From Thermoanaerobaculia bacterium (GTDB taxonomy: Bacteria; Acidobacteriota; Thermoanaerobaculia; Thermoanaerobaculales; Sulfomarinibacteraceae), in assembly GCA_027061805.1 (NCBI GenBank), contig JAMOWA010000040.1, positions 1 to 50,973 on the forward strand: a DNA stretch of 50,973 bases. Reading direction: 5' to 3'. Positions 26,419 through 34,854 of the stretch are shown in pieces; within the stretch, counting starts at the first letter, position 1; each line of letters begins with the position of its first letter. The notes beneath the pieces are model-generated. The model saw only the letters and a program-made list of their open reading frames with translations. It was not told the DNA's origin and made no database searches. A program made the translations under genes and the position numbers.

Positions 26419-28173
26419 TTACTTCTTGCGGCCCGAGGGGTTCACGCGAACCAGGGTCTTCGTGTAGGAGGCCTCGCGGGTCACCACGTCCATGAGCCCC
26501 ACCGCCACGTTGTAGGTCCCCGACTCCATCAGGAGGTTCACGTCGATCCCGAAACGCTCACGCCGGGCCTCCTCCCACTCGGTGGCCGGGATCCGGATCT
26601 CGTGCTCCTGGCGCTGCAGGTCGGACTGCCGTCCCTTGATGTCCCGTGCGGCGACAAACAGCACCACCCGGCCCACCTGGTCCTCGCCCTCCGGCAGCAT
26701 GGCCACCTTCCTGAGGGGGAATGAGATGTGGAAGGGCACGGTCCACCGGTCCGAGGTGGCCGGGGCCGGGGTGCCGGAGGTCACCTCCACGAACATGGGG
26801 TTGTGGTCCACGTCGAAGACCAGCGAGGTCATGACCATGTCCTGGACCCGCGTCTCCAGCGACTTCTCCACGTAGCGGCGACGGTACCGGACCCTGTACT
26901 TGGGGTGGTCCGGCAGCTCCACCTTGATGTAGTGGACCCTGTCGCTGCCCGACGAGGACACGGTGTAGCCGAGGGAATAGTACGTGAAGAGATCGTTGGC
27001 GATCTTCTGGAGGCCCTTCGAGAAGTTGTTCGTGTTGACGATGGCCTGCCCGCCCGTCTCTTCCGCCATGAACTTGAGCGAGTCCTGGTAGACGCTCCGC
27101 CCCGGTGTGATGGCCGTGAGGGTGGTCGTGGTCCTGCTCTCGGCCGAGATGTCGCTCTGGATCTGGAGACCCGCGGCATCGATGGTGTAGAAGCTCACGC
27201 CCTGGGCGTTGGCCGCCGAGGTCAGCGCCTCGAAGATCCGGCTCCGGTCGAACTGTGCCAGGAGCGACAGCACGCTGGTGTTCTGGAACACTGCAGAGAA
27301 CTGCTGGAAGAGGTCCGCCCCGGGCGTCATGGGGAGACCGTCAGAGATGTAGACGATGGACTTCCGGCCGTCGAGCCCCGACAGCATCGCGATCACCTGC
27401 CGAAGCGCTCCGGCACTGAACGTGAGATCGTTGGCCTCCTCGCCCGCGAAGGCCCGCATGAGCTCGTAGGCGCGCCGTATCTCCGCCGCATTCTGGCTGG
27501 CGGCCGTCGGCCGCTCGCGCTCCGCCTCGAGCGCCTGATTCATGATGTCCACGATCTCGGCCCGGGTGGAATCCTTGTCCGTCCGGCCACCGGTCTTCAG
27601 TCTCTGGTCCCGGAGCGCCGAGAGCACCTCGCGCACGTTGTCGGTGAACGGCACCTCGATCTTGAGGGAACGCTGGTAGCTCACCACCATCATCTTCACG
27701 GGCGGGTGCAGGTTCTCACGGACGAACTCCCGGACCGCCCGGAGCACCCGGTTCCGGTCCAGAGGCCTGATGTTCTGGTTGTCGATGTACAGAACCATGA
27801 AGATGGGTCTGATCTCGAGATCCTTCAGGTCCTCCGGGAGCGGCGTGGGCTCCGGCCGACCGGGAACGGGGAGCCTGTAATAGTGCCGGATGATGTCGTG
27901 GGTGAGAAGGGCGAAGTGACTGATGGGCATCTGGACGCCGTCCTGGTAGATGCGGAAGTCCTCCTTCGTCAGGTCGGTGACGGGGTTCCCCTTCCTGTCC
28001 CTGACGAAGACGTCCACGTTGACCACCGTCACCTCGGTCTCGTCGGAGAAGGTCAGGCCCCCGATGGGCTTCGGCGTGGGCGTCTCCTTCGTGCCGGCAC
28101 CCACGACACCAGGGACCCGGCCGAGCAGGCCAAGGGTCAGAACCACGACAAGCATCACGCTCCTGCGCCTCAC
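26419..28173 (-). CDS. Exported VWA-domain protein (VWFA-related Acidobacterial type)
   Basis: The product is about 584 residues. The N-terminus RRRSVMLVVVLTLGLLGRVPGVVGA is a signal peptide, followed by a beta-rich prefix (VNVDVFVRDRKGNPVTDLTKEDFRIYQDG) typical of the TIGR03436-style family abundant in Acidobacteriota. The VWA core has FMVLYIDNQN in place of a classical DxSxS metal site, so metal binding is doubtful, and later KSIVYISDGLPMTPG. GTG 28173 is chosen for its GGAGGTGACC; ATG 28224 would put the signal too far in. A -10 TACACT lies at 28198-28193. It is divergent from the tol operon. Function unknown; probably periplasmic protein-protein contacts. Confidence 0.82.
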   Translation of the reverse strand: MRRRSVMLVVVLTLGLLGRVPGVVGAGTKETPTPKPIGGLTFSDETEVTVVNVDVFVRDRKGNPVTDLTKEDFRIYQDGVQMPISHFALLTHDIIRHYYRLPVPGRPEPTPLPEDLKDLEIRPIFMVLYIDNQNIRPLDRNRVLRAVREFVRENLHPPVKMMVVSYQRSLKIEVPFTDNVREVLSALRDQRLKTGGRTDKDSTRAEIVDIMNQALEAERERPTAASQNAAEIRRAYELMRAFAGEEANDLTFSAGALRQVIAMLSGLDGRKSIVYISDGLPMTPGADLFQQFSAVFQNTSVLSLLAQFDRSRIFEALTSAANAQGVSFYTIDAAGLQIQSDISAESRTTTTLTAITPGRSVYQDSLKFMAEETGGQAIVNTNNFSKGLQKIANDLFTYYSLGYTVSSSGSDRVHYIKVELPDHPKYRVRYRRRYVEKSLETRVQDMVMTSLVFDVDHNPMFVEVTSGTPAPATSDRWTVPFHISFPLRKVAMLPEGEDQVGRVVLFVAARDIKGRQSDLQRQEHEIRIPATEWEEARRERFGIDVNLLMESGTYNVAVGLMDVVTREASYTKTLVRVNPSGRKK

Positions 28174-28192
28174 GGTCACCTCCAGAAGGGAG

Positions 28193-28198
28193 AGTGTA
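28193..28198 (-). promoter_or_regulatory. -10 box of the VWA gene
   Basis: TACACT at 28198-28193, followed by a short leader with GGAGGTGACC before GTG 28173. It is back to back with the tolQ -10 at 28258, leaving about 60 bp of shared control region. Confidence 0.5.
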
Positions 28199-28257
28199 GC
28201 ATTCCGGACGGTGACGCCTGGCACGGCCGGATCCTACCTCGGGCGGACGGAATTGCG

Positions 28258-28263
28258 TACAAT
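28258..28263 (+). promoter_or_regulatory. -10 box of the tol operon (leaderless type)
   Basis: TACAAT at 28258-28263, 6 nt before GTG 28270; no SD precedes that start. Confidence 0.55.
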
Positions 28264-28269
28264 GCCCCC

Positions 28270-28944
28270 GTGGAAATACTACGGTTCTTCGTCTCGACGG
28301 GGTGGGTGGCCAAGGTGGTCCTGCTCATCCTCCTGCTCTTCTCGCTGGCCTCCTGGTCGGTCATCCTGGCCAAGTGGAAGGAGCTGGGCTCCGCGAAGAA
28401 GGCGTCGGAGATGTTCACGAGGCGATTCCGCAAGGCCACGCGCCTCAACGACGTGGCGGAGTTCGCCACGAAGTACCGCACGGCACCGTTGAGCGCCCTG
28501 TTCCAGGCGGGCTACGCCGAGCTCGAGGCGCAGGTCCGTGCGGTTCGGAGGCGGAGTGGGGGAGACGATGCGGTGCGCCTCAGGAGCCTGGACGGCGTGG
28601 CGCGGGCCGTGGAACGGGCCATCGGCGCCGAGCAGGAACGGCTCACGCGGGCACTCCCCATGCTGGCCACCACCGCCAGCGTGACCCCGTTCATCGGACT
28701 GTTCGGCACCGTCTGGGGCATCATGAACACCTTCCGGGCCATCGGGGCCACGGGGTCCACCTCGATCCTGACGGTGGCCCCCGGCATCGCCGAGGCGCTG
28801 GTGAACACCGCCGCCGGCCTCCTCGCCGCGATCCCGGCCGTCATCGCCTACAACCACCTGCTGGCGAAGGTCCGGCACCTCCGGCGGCGCATGGACGACT
28901 TCGCCCTGGAGTTCCTGAACCTCGTGGACCGGAACTTCTCCTGA
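28270..28944 (+). CDS. tolQ: TolQ/ExbB-type proton channel subunit
   Basis: This 224-residue inner-membrane protein has three membrane segments: about 10-30 (VVLLILLLFSLASWSVILAKW), about 130-150 (PFIGLFGTVWGIMNTF) and about 170-195 (ALVNTAAGLLAAIPAVIAYN). The conserved TLGLFGTVWGIM-type and AL..TA.GL..AIPA motifs are intact. With TolR it forms the pmf-driven motor energising the Tol envelope-constriction system or TonB-like transport. GTG 28270 follows TACAAT by 6 nt with no SD. Followed by tolR with 3 nt spacing. Confidence 0.93.
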   Translation: MEILRFFVSTGWVAKVVLLILLLFSLASWSVILAKWKELGSAKKASEMFTRRFRKATRLNDVAEFATKYRTAPLSALFQAGYAELEAQVRAVRRRSGGDDAVRLRSLDGVARAVERAIGAEQERLTRALPMLATTASVTPFIGLFGTVWGIMNTFRAIGATGSTSILTVAPGIAEALVNTAAGLLAAIPAVIAYNHLLAKVRHLRRRMDDFALEFLNLVDRNFS

Positions 28945-28947
28945 GCC

Positions 28948-29361
28948 ATGGCGTTCAACTCCTCCTCCGACGACCTGGGCGAGCTGGCCGAGATCAACGT
29001 CACACCGCTGGTGGACGTGATGCTGGTCCTGCTGATCATCTTCATCATCACCGCCCCCATGCTCGTCCAGGGGGTCAAGGTCAACCTGCCCAAGCAGACG
29101 GCCCCCGCGCTCACCAGCAAGCACCAGGAGCCCCTGGTCCTCACCCTCACCTCGGACCGCCTCATCTACCTCGGCGACCAGCCCGTCCACCTCAAGCTGC
29201 TGGCCGAGCGCCTGGGCGCCGCGCTGGGCGGAACCCCACGCCCGGTCTACCTCAAGGCCGACGCGCAGCTGCCCTACGGTTTCGTGGTGAAGGTGCTGGC
29301 CGTTCTGGACCGGGTGGGCGTGGAGCAGGTGGGGATGGTGACCCGGCCCGAGGGACGGTAG
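28948..29361 (+). CDS. tolR: TolR/ExbD-type motor subunit
   Basis: This 137-residue protein has one N-terminal membrane segment (VDVMLVLLIIFIITAPMLVQG, about 19-39) whose conserved Asp in LVDVMLVLLIIF carries protons with TolQ. It also has a periplasmic domain (DRLIYLGDQPVHLKLLAERL, VYLKADAQLPYGFVVKVLAVL). ATG 28948 is 3 nt after tolQ; the next gene starts directly after its stop. Confidence 0.93.
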   Translation: MAFNSSSDDLGELAEINVTPLVDVMLVLLIIFIITAPMLVQGVKVNLPKQTAPALTSKHQEPLVLTLTSDRLIYLGDQPVHLKLLAERLGAALGGTPRPVYLKADAQLPYGFVVKVLAVLDRVGVEQVGMVTRPEGR

Positions 29362-30084
29362 ATGGACCCGGTGTCCCAGGTGCTCGAGGACCGGCGGCGG
29401 CTGATCCCCTCGCTCGCCCCCTTCGTGGTCCTGGCTCTGCTGTTCCACCTCGGGATCGCCGCGGCCATCGTCATCAGCGCCCGCCTGACGCCGCACCGCC
29501 CCATCCGTCTTCCGTCCGTCTCCGTCCGGCTCGTCCAGATGCCGGTGGGACGCAGGCCGCGGGGCCGGCAGGCCACGCGGCCCCGGCCCACGGCCGTCCC
29601 CACGGCGGCGCCGCAACCCACGGTGGCGCCCCAGCCCACGGCGCCACCGGCGAAGGTCGAGCGGTCGGCCACCGGGAACGCCATGGCCGACCTCGAGGCC
29701 ACACCTGCCCCGACCCCCCCCCCGGCCGAACCGGCCGCCGAGAGCGGAACCGGGGGGCGCGGTCTCGTCCTGGCCGGGGAGAGCACGGGCGGGGCTCCGG
29801 CCATCCCCGAGGACTTCCACTTCGCCTACTATGTGGAGCGCATGCTGGCGCTCATCGAGTCCCGCTGGTACAAGCCCCCCGCGCCCCCGGGGACCACGGC
29901 CCGGGTCCGGTTCAGGATCCTGTCCGATGGGCGGGTCACCGACATCGCCCTGGAGGAGAGCTCGGGGGTCCCCAGCTTCGATCGTGCGGCTCTCCGGGCG
30001 CTCTACGCCGCCAACCCGCTCCCTCCGCTGCCCCCCGCGTACCGGAAGCCGTCGCTGACCGTCCACCTCGCCTTCACGGAGTAG
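29362..30084 (+). CDS. TolA/TonB-like energy-transducing protein
   Basis: This 240-residue protein has one N-terminal membrane helix (FVVLALLFHLGIAAAIVISA, about 21-40), a proline/alanine/threonine linker (about 60-145) and a C-terminal TonB/TolA-type domain (VERMLALIESRWYKPPAPPGTTARVRFRILSDG..., about 158-240). It should span the periplasm and transmit TolQR motion to TolB or outer-membrane partners. Position between tolR and tolB argues for the TolA role, although the C-terminal domain reads as generic TonB_C. ATG 29362 abuts the tolR stop, with GAGGGACGG as SD. Confidence 0.85.
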   Translation: MDPVSQVLEDRRRLIPSLAPFVVLALLFHLGIAAAIVISARLTPHRPIRLPSVSVRLVQMPVGRRPRGRQATRPRPTAVPTAAPQPTVAPQPTAPPAKVERSATGNAMADLEATPAPTPPPAEPAAESGTGGRGLVLAGESTGGAPAIPEDFHFAYYVERMLALIESRWYKPPAPPGTTARVRFRILSDGRVTDIALEESSGVPSFDRAALRALYAANPLPPLPPAYRKPSLTVHLAFTE

Positions 30085-30087
30085 ATC

Positions 30088-31374
30088 ATGATGCGTGCCC
30101 GATGCCTCGCCGCCATCCTCGTTCTCGCCGCCGCCATGCCCGCCGCGGCCCAGCAGGACGAGCTCTACCTGGAGATCACGAGCCCCGGCCTGGCCCGGGT
30201 CTCCGTGGCCACTCCTCCCCTGCTGGTCCTGCCCGGCACGCCCAGTGACGTGGCCCGCGCGTTCCAGGACGTTCTCGACCGGGACCTGGAGGCGGCGGCC
30301 CCCATCGCCGTCCTGGACCCCAAGCTCTACGCCCTGGTGGAGGACGACCCGCGCCCCAAGGTCCTGTACGAGCGGTGGCGCTCCATCGGCGCCCAGTTCC
30401 TGCTCACGGGCACCATCGCGCGGGCCGGCGGACAGCTGGTGGTGGAGGCGCGGCTCGTGGACCTGGTCTCGGGTGAGTTCGCCTTCGCCAAGCGCTACCG
30501 GTCGGGGCTCAACGCCACACAGGTGATGGCCCACACCCTGGCCAACGACCTGGTGAAGGTGTTCACCGGCAGGCCGGGGCCGTTCCTCTCCCGGATCGTC
30601 TTCGTCTCCGACCGGACGGGGAACCAGGAGCTGTGGATGATGAACTGGGACGGCAGCGACCCCCGCCAGCTGACCAAGCACGGCAGCATCGCCATGGCCC
30701 CCGCATGGTCACCCGACGGGACGCGCCTGGCGTTCACCTCGTTCCTCAGGGGCAGGCCCGCCCTCTACCTGCTGGTCCCCCAGGAGGGCTACCTCAGGCC
30801 CCTGTGGAGCGGTGGCGGGGTGAACTCCTCGGCCACCTTCTCGCCGGACGGGAAACGGATCGCCTTCGCCTCCTCCAGGGACGGCAACGTGGACATCTGG
30901 GCGATCGGGGTGGAGGGTGGCACGCCACGGCGACTCACCGCCGCACGCGCCATCGACACCAACCCGGCCTGGTCGCCCAACGGCCGTCAGATCGCCTTCA
31001 CCTCGGCGCGTTCCGGCTCCCCCCAGATCTACCTCATGGACGCCGACGGCGCCAACGTGCGGCGGCTCACCTTCGATGGCGAGTTCTTCGACGAGCCCGC
31101 CTGGTCGCCCGACGGGTCCCACATCGTCTGCACAACCCGGGTGGAGGGGCGCTTCCAGCTGGCCACCATCGACGTGGCCACCGGCGAGGTCCAGGTGCTG
31201 CACGGCCCCGGGAACAACGAGGGCCCCTGCTTCTCGCCGGACGGCTCCATGATCGCGTTCTCCTCGGACCGCGGCGGTGCACCGCAGATCTTCATCACCG
31301 ATGCCCTGGGACGGCCCCGGCAGCTCACCACCCAGGGCCAGAACCACTCCCCCACATGGGGCGGCAGCCAGTGA
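30088..31374 (+). CDS. tolB: Tol-Pal system beta-propeller protein TolB
   Basis: This 428-residue periplasmic protein has a signal peptide (1-21, ...AMPAAAQ), the TolB N-domain (DVARAFQDVLDRDLEAAAPI...GAQFLLTGTI, about 50-115) and a six-bladed propeller of WD40-like PD40 repeats (AWSPDGTRLAFTS, TFSPDGKRIAFAS, AWSPNGRQIAFTS, CFSPDGSMIAFSS). It links the motor to peptidoglycan-associated lipoprotein. No pal or cpoB follows here, so those must lie elsewhere or be replaced. ATG 30088 has GGAG 6 nt upstream; ATG 30091 is the alternative. Confidence 0.95.
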   Translation: MMRARCLAAILVLAAAMPAAAQQDELYLEITSPGLARVSVATPPLLVLPGTPSDVARAFQDVLDRDLEAAAPIAVLDPKLYALVEDDPRPKVLYERWRSIGAQFLLTGTIARAGGQLVVEARLVDLVSGEFAFAKRYRSGLNATQVMAHTLANDLVKVFTGRPGPFLSRIVFVSDRTGNQELWMMNWDGSDPRQLTKHGSIAMAPAWSPDGTRLAFTSFLRGRPALYLLVPQEGYLRPLWSGGGVNSSATFSPDGKRIAFASSRDGNVDIWAIGVEGGTPRRLTAARAIDTNPAWSPNGRQIAFTSARSGSPQIYLMDADGANVRRLTFDGEFFDEPAWSPDGSHIVCTTRVEGRFQLATIDVATGEVQVLHGPGNNEGPCFSPDGSMIAFSSDRGGAPQIFITDALGRPRQLTTQGQNHSPTWGGSQ

Positions 31375-31413
31375 GCCATGGCGCGGCCTGATACCCTGGC
31401 TCGGGAGGTCACC

Positions 31414-31848
31414 ATGAGCGATCGGAAATACCGCCACCGCGGGTACATGGACGACGGCGACGACTGGGACCGGCCACGGGAGCGGCGCCGGGAGGGCCCC
31501 CGGAGCAGCGTGGACGGCGCACCCCGCGGGCGGGGAGTCGGGCTTCCCGCCGACGTGGTGTTCCGCTGCGCCGTGTGCGGGAAGAAGGTCCAGACGCTGG
31601 GGTCCATCGAGCCGGACAGTGTCTGCCCTGGGTGCGGCAAGCCCCTCCACAGCTGCACAAACTGCGCATTCTTCGATCCCGGCGCGCGCTTCGAGTGCCG
31701 GAAGCCCCTCGAGGCCAGGATCGGGAGCAAGGCCTCCGCCAACGACTGTCCCCACTACCAGCCCAAGACCGTCCGGGACCTCTCGTCGAGGGGGCCGGCC
31801 ACGCCGGACGACGCCCGCTCGGCCTTCGATGCCCTGTTCAAGAAATGA
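31414..31848 (+). CDS. Small cysteine-rich zinc-ribbon protein
   Basis: This 144-residue soluble protein has a basic, low-complexity N-terminus (about 1-45) and a cluster of zinc-ligand pairs: C52/C55 (CAVC), C71/C74 (CPGC), C81/C84 (CTNC), C95 and C112/H114. Two zinc ribbons are plausible. GARFECRKP and NDCPHYQP resemble small uncharacterised zinc proteins of diderm bacteria. ATG 31414 is preceded by GGGAGGTCACC; the frame to 31378 lacks an SD. It follows tolB by 39 nt in the same direction and may be cotranscribed. Function not recognised. Confidence 0.8.
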   Translation: MSDRKYRHRGYMDDGDDWDRPRERRREGPRSSVDGAPRGRGVGLPADVVFRCAVCGKKVQTLGSIEPDSVCPGCGKPLHSCTNCAFFDPGARFECRKPLEARIGSKASANDCPHYQPKTVRDLSSRGPATPDDARSAFDALFKK

Positions 31849-31935
31849 TGCGGCGGACACCCGGCGCACCGGCGCTCCGCCACACCGTCCTTCGCGGCCC
31901 GGCCGCGGACGCCTGAACCCTGGAGAGGACCACCC

Positions 31936-33240
31936 ATGACCACAGCACCTGGCTTCTTCCATCCTGCGGGCCGGCCGTACCGGTTCACGATCCTCTTCTT
32001 CGTCAGCCTGCTGACCTACGGGTCGTACTTCGCCTACGACTCCCTGGGCGCCATCGCCCCCACCCTGCTCAGGGTGCTGGGGGTGGACCGGAGCGCCATC
32101 GGCACCACCTACACGGTCTACAGCATTGCGGCCATCGTCTCGGTCTTCCTGGGCGGCCTCCTCATCGACCGGATCGGCACCCGCGCCGCGGCCACCATCT
32201 TCGCGGGCCTGGTGGCCCTGGGGGCAGTCATCGTCGCCGTGGCGCCGGACATCAACTGGATCTACGTGGGACGTTTCATCTTCGGCGCCGGGTCCGAATC
32301 CCTGGTGGTGGCCCAGAGCGCCATCCTGGCCCGGTGGTTCAAGGGCAAGGAGCTCGCGCTGGCCTTCGGCGTGGCGCTCACCATCAGCCGCCTGGGCACC
32401 CTGTTCTCCTTCAACACCGAGCAGCTCATCGCCACGTACTTCGGTGACTACAGGGCCGCCCTGTGGGCCGCCGTGCTGCTCTGCCTCGTCTCGCTCGGGG
32501 CCGCCCTGGTGTACTGGTGGATGGACCGACGTGGCGAGATGATCCTCGAGCTCGAGGACACGGGGGCCGAGGAGAAGGTGGTCCTCGGGGACATCAGGCG
32601 CTTCCCCGCATCGTTCTGGTACGTGGCCATCCTGTGCGTCACCTTCTACTCGGCCATCTTCCCGTTCACGGCACTGTCCACCGACTTCTTCCACGACAAG
32701 TGGGGCATGCCCCTGGAGGCCGGCGGAACGGGCTCGTTCCTCGAGCAGGTCTTCTCGAACTTCCTCCACATGTTCACCACGGCGGGCGGCACCACCAGCA
32801 TCATCATCTTCGCCTCCATGGTGTTTGCTCCGTTTGCGGGCTCGCTGGTGGACCGGATCGGCAGGCGGGCCACGCTCATGATCTTCGGGTCCCTGCTCAT
32901 GATCCCGTCCTACCTGGTCATGGCGTTCACCACGGTGCCTCCCCGGTGGCCCATGATGCTGCTGGGGGCCTCGTTCGTCCTCGTTCCCGCGGCCATGTGG
33001 CCCTCGGTCCCGCTCATCGTGCCCAAGGAGCTCACCGGCTCGGCCTTCGGGCTCATCACGATGATCCAGAACATCGGGCTCGCCCTCTTCCCGTGGCTCA
33101 ACGGCAAGCTCCGCGACGTGACCCACACCTACACCTCCAGCATGCTCATGTTCGCCAGCCTGGGCCTCGTGGGACTCGTGTTCGCCATCCTGCTCAAGCG
33201 TGCCGATGCCCGGGAGGGCGGTGTCCTCGAGCGTCCCTGA
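31936..33240 (+). CDS. Major facilitator superfamily transporter
   Basis: This 434-residue membrane protein has about 12 helices in two six-helix halves. The first-half loop LIDRIGTRAAATIFAG (about 75-90) and second-half LVDRIGRRATLMIFG are the MFS motif-A loops. The first half also has FIFGAGSESLVVAQSAILARWFKGKELALAFG, similar to oxalate/formate- or nitrate-type MFS carriers. The substrate cannot be read from sequence. The central insertion (about 235-290) includes a long periplasmic loop. ATG 31936 follows GGAGAGGACC. No partner gene indicates the substrate. Confidence 0.9.
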   Translation: MTTAPGFFHPAGRPYRFTILFFVSLLTYGSYFAYDSLGAIAPTLLRVLGVDRSAIGTTYTVYSIAAIVSVFLGGLLIDRIGTRAAATIFAGLVALGAVIVAVAPDINWIYVGRFIFGAGSESLVVAQSAILARWFKGKELALAFGVALTISRLGTLFSFNTEQLIATYFGDYRAALWAAVLLCLVSLGAALVYWWMDRRGEMILELEDTGAEEKVVLGDIRRFPASFWYVAILCVTFYSAIFPFTALSTDFFHDKWGMPLEAGGTGSFLEQVFSNFLHMFTTAGGTTSIIIFASMVFAPFAGSLVDRIGRRATLMIFGSLLMIPSYLVMAFTTVPPRWPMMLLGASFVLVPAAMWPSVPLIVPKELTGSAFGLITMIQNIGLALFPWLNGKLRDVTHTYTSSMLMFASLGLVGLVFAILLKRADAREGGVLERP

Positions 33241-33377
33241 GGGGAAGGTCCGGTTCCAGGCAGTCCTCGATTCAAGGGGTTGGCATTCTCCTGCCGAGCC
33301 GGACCGGCCCTGTTGCGGTATGCTATTCGCGGAAGGAATCGGTCCCCCGAAGCCCACGGGACCGGGACAGGACGACC

Positions 33378-34514
33378 ATGGGATTCGTCGGACGGCTCGA
33401 GGACCTGGCGGTCACGGATATCTTCCAGATCATCGCGCTTGGCAAGCGCACGGGGAAGCTGACGCTCACCCGCCGGAAGGAACAGGGCCTCGTGGTATTC
33501 CGCAACGGCGGCATCGTGTTCTGCCAGACCAACGCCGTCCACGAGACCATGGGCAGCATCCTGGTGAACCGGAACATCATCGACGAGGCCACGCTCCTTG
33601 CGGCGCTGGACCGGCAGCAGTCCAGCGAGGGACGTCCGCTCGGGAGCATCCTGGTGGAGATGGAGGCCATCTCACCCGAGGAGCTCCAGGCGGTGGCGTA
33701 CGAGCAGGTCAAGACGGTCCTGGCGGAGCTCCTCAACTGGGACAGCGGCGTCTTCCAGTTCGAGCCCGTGGAGCTGGACGAGGTCTTCAGCACCGCCTTC
33801 GATGCGAGCGAGTTCCTCATGGAGGACGGCTTCCGTCCCGAGGAGGTGCTCCTGGATGTCCTCACCCGGGTGGACCGGAGCCAGATGGAAGATCTCGAGG
33901 TGGAGGACCACGAGGCGGCCCCGCTGAAGACCCTGCGGGAGGAGCCTCCCTCCGCGGAACAGGAGAAACGGCCGGCACGGACCCGCGGTTTCGTCTCGCT
34001 CAAGGGCATCATGCGGGAGCTCAGGAACCGGCCGGTGACGTTCACGGGAGAGCTGACGCTCCTCCTCCTCCGGTACACCGCCGAGCTCGTCAACCGCTCC
34101 GTCCTCTTCGCCGTGAGGGGCGACACCCTGGTGGGAATCGGCCAGTTCGGCCTGGAGGGTGGCGACCTTCCTCCCGACCAGCGGGTTCGCTCCCTGGCCA
34201 TCCCCATCCACGCCCCATCCGTGCTCGGTGAGGTTGTCTCCAAGCGCGAGCCCTACCGCGGCCGCCTGGAGCGCACCCTCTGGAACAACGAGCTGATCCG
34301 GAAGCTCGGTGGCATGGTCCCCCGGGAGGTCATCGCGGTGCCCATCGTGGTGGACGGCGCCGTGGTGGCGGTGATCTACGGGGACAACCTGCCCTCCGAG
34401 ACGCCCATCGGTCCTACCGAGGGCCTGGAGCTCCTCATGCTCGAGGCCGGCCTCATCATCGAGAAGAACCAGCTGGAGGCGCAGCTCCGCAAGGTCCGCA
34501 CCGCCCGCAGGTAG
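33378..34514 (+). CDS. DUF4388 (PATAN) domain protein
   Basis: This 378-residue cytoplasmic protein begins with a DUF4388/PATAN domain (FVGRLEDLAVTDIFQIIALGKRTGKLTL, VFRNGGIVFCQTN, about 1-115), including the type II secretion GspE-N-like helical repeat (GSILVNRNIIDEATLLAALDRQ, about 55-76). The C-terminal half (about 215-370) is GAF-like (TAELVNRSVLFAVRGDTLVGIGQFGLEGG, VIYGDN). PATAN proteins act as adaptors with response regulators, so it may connect to two-component or chemosensory signalling. ATG 33378 has AGGAC upstream. A TATGCTAT -10-like stretch occurs near 33318. Partners unknown. Confidence 0.82.
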   Translation: MGFVGRLEDLAVTDIFQIIALGKRTGKLTLTRRKEQGLVVFRNGGIVFCQTNAVHETMGSILVNRNIIDEATLLAALDRQQSSEGRPLGSILVEMEAISPEELQAVAYEQVKTVLAELLNWDSGVFQFEPVELDEVFSTAFDASEFLMEDGFRPEEVLLDVLTRVDRSQMEDLEVEDHEAAPLKTLREEPPSAEQEKRPARTRGFVSLKGIMRELRNRPVTFTGELTLLLLRYTAELVNRSVLFAVRGDTLVGIGQFGLEGGDLPPDQRVRSLAIPIHAPSVLGEVVSKREPYRGRLERTLWNNELIRKLGGMVPREVIAVPIVVDGAVVAVIYGDNLPSETPIGPTEGLELLMLEAGLIIEKNQLEAQLRKVRTARR

Positions 34515-34588
34515 TCGACGGTGGGGTGTGGCGACCCCTTCGTCGCCTGGCAGGCCGGCCTCCTGATCACCGGGACCGTCTCGCCATC

Positions 34589-34629
34589 TGTCAAGTGAAC
34601 TTGACATCCTGTCAAGTTGGGTTTACATT
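34589..34629 (+). promoter_or_regulatory. Promoter and operator of the XRE regulator gene
   Basis: TTGACA (34601-34606), 17-nt spacer, TACATT (34624-34629), then 6 nt to ATG 34636. Overlapping the -35 is a perfect palindrome TGTCAAGT-GA-ACTTGACA (34589-34606), with a third half-site TGTCAAGT at 34610-34617, 21 bp from the first. The layout fits autorepression by the XRE protein and a leaderless mRNA. Confidence 0.75.
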
Positions 34630-34635
34630 ACATCC

Positions 34636-34854
34636 ATGAGACACGCGCTGACCAACCGCATCAGGCGCCACCGGGCCCTGGCAGGCCTCACCCAGGCGGA
34701 GCTGGCCCGCCGGGTCGGGGTGTCCCGCCAGACCGTGGTGGCCATGGAGAAGGGAAGCTACAACCCCTCGGTGACCCTGGCACTGCGGCTGGCACGGGAG
34801 CTCGGGGCCACCGTGGAGGAGCTGTTCACACTGGAGGCCGATCATGACGGGTAG
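34636..34854 (+). CDS. XRE-family HTH transcriptional regulator
   Basis: This 72-residue single-domain Cro/CI-type regulator has helix-turn-helix [24 protein letters not shown] (about 17-40), then [22 protein letters not shown], the common small HTH_3 form. It overlaps the following membrane-protein gene by 11 nt, a frequent pairing in which the regulator controls its own operon. The palindrome over the -35 suggests autorepression. No SD; a -10 box lies 6 nt before the ATG. Confidence 0.93.
   Translation: MRHALTNRIRRHRALAGLTQAELARRVGVSRQTVVAMEKGSYNPSVTLALRLARELGATVEELFTLEADHDG

Noticed and set aside
28279-33357. Antisense frames of 800 and 882 codons over the tol and MFS genes
   Set aside because: No recognisable domains; mirror of strongly coding plus-strand genes in G+C-rich DNA.
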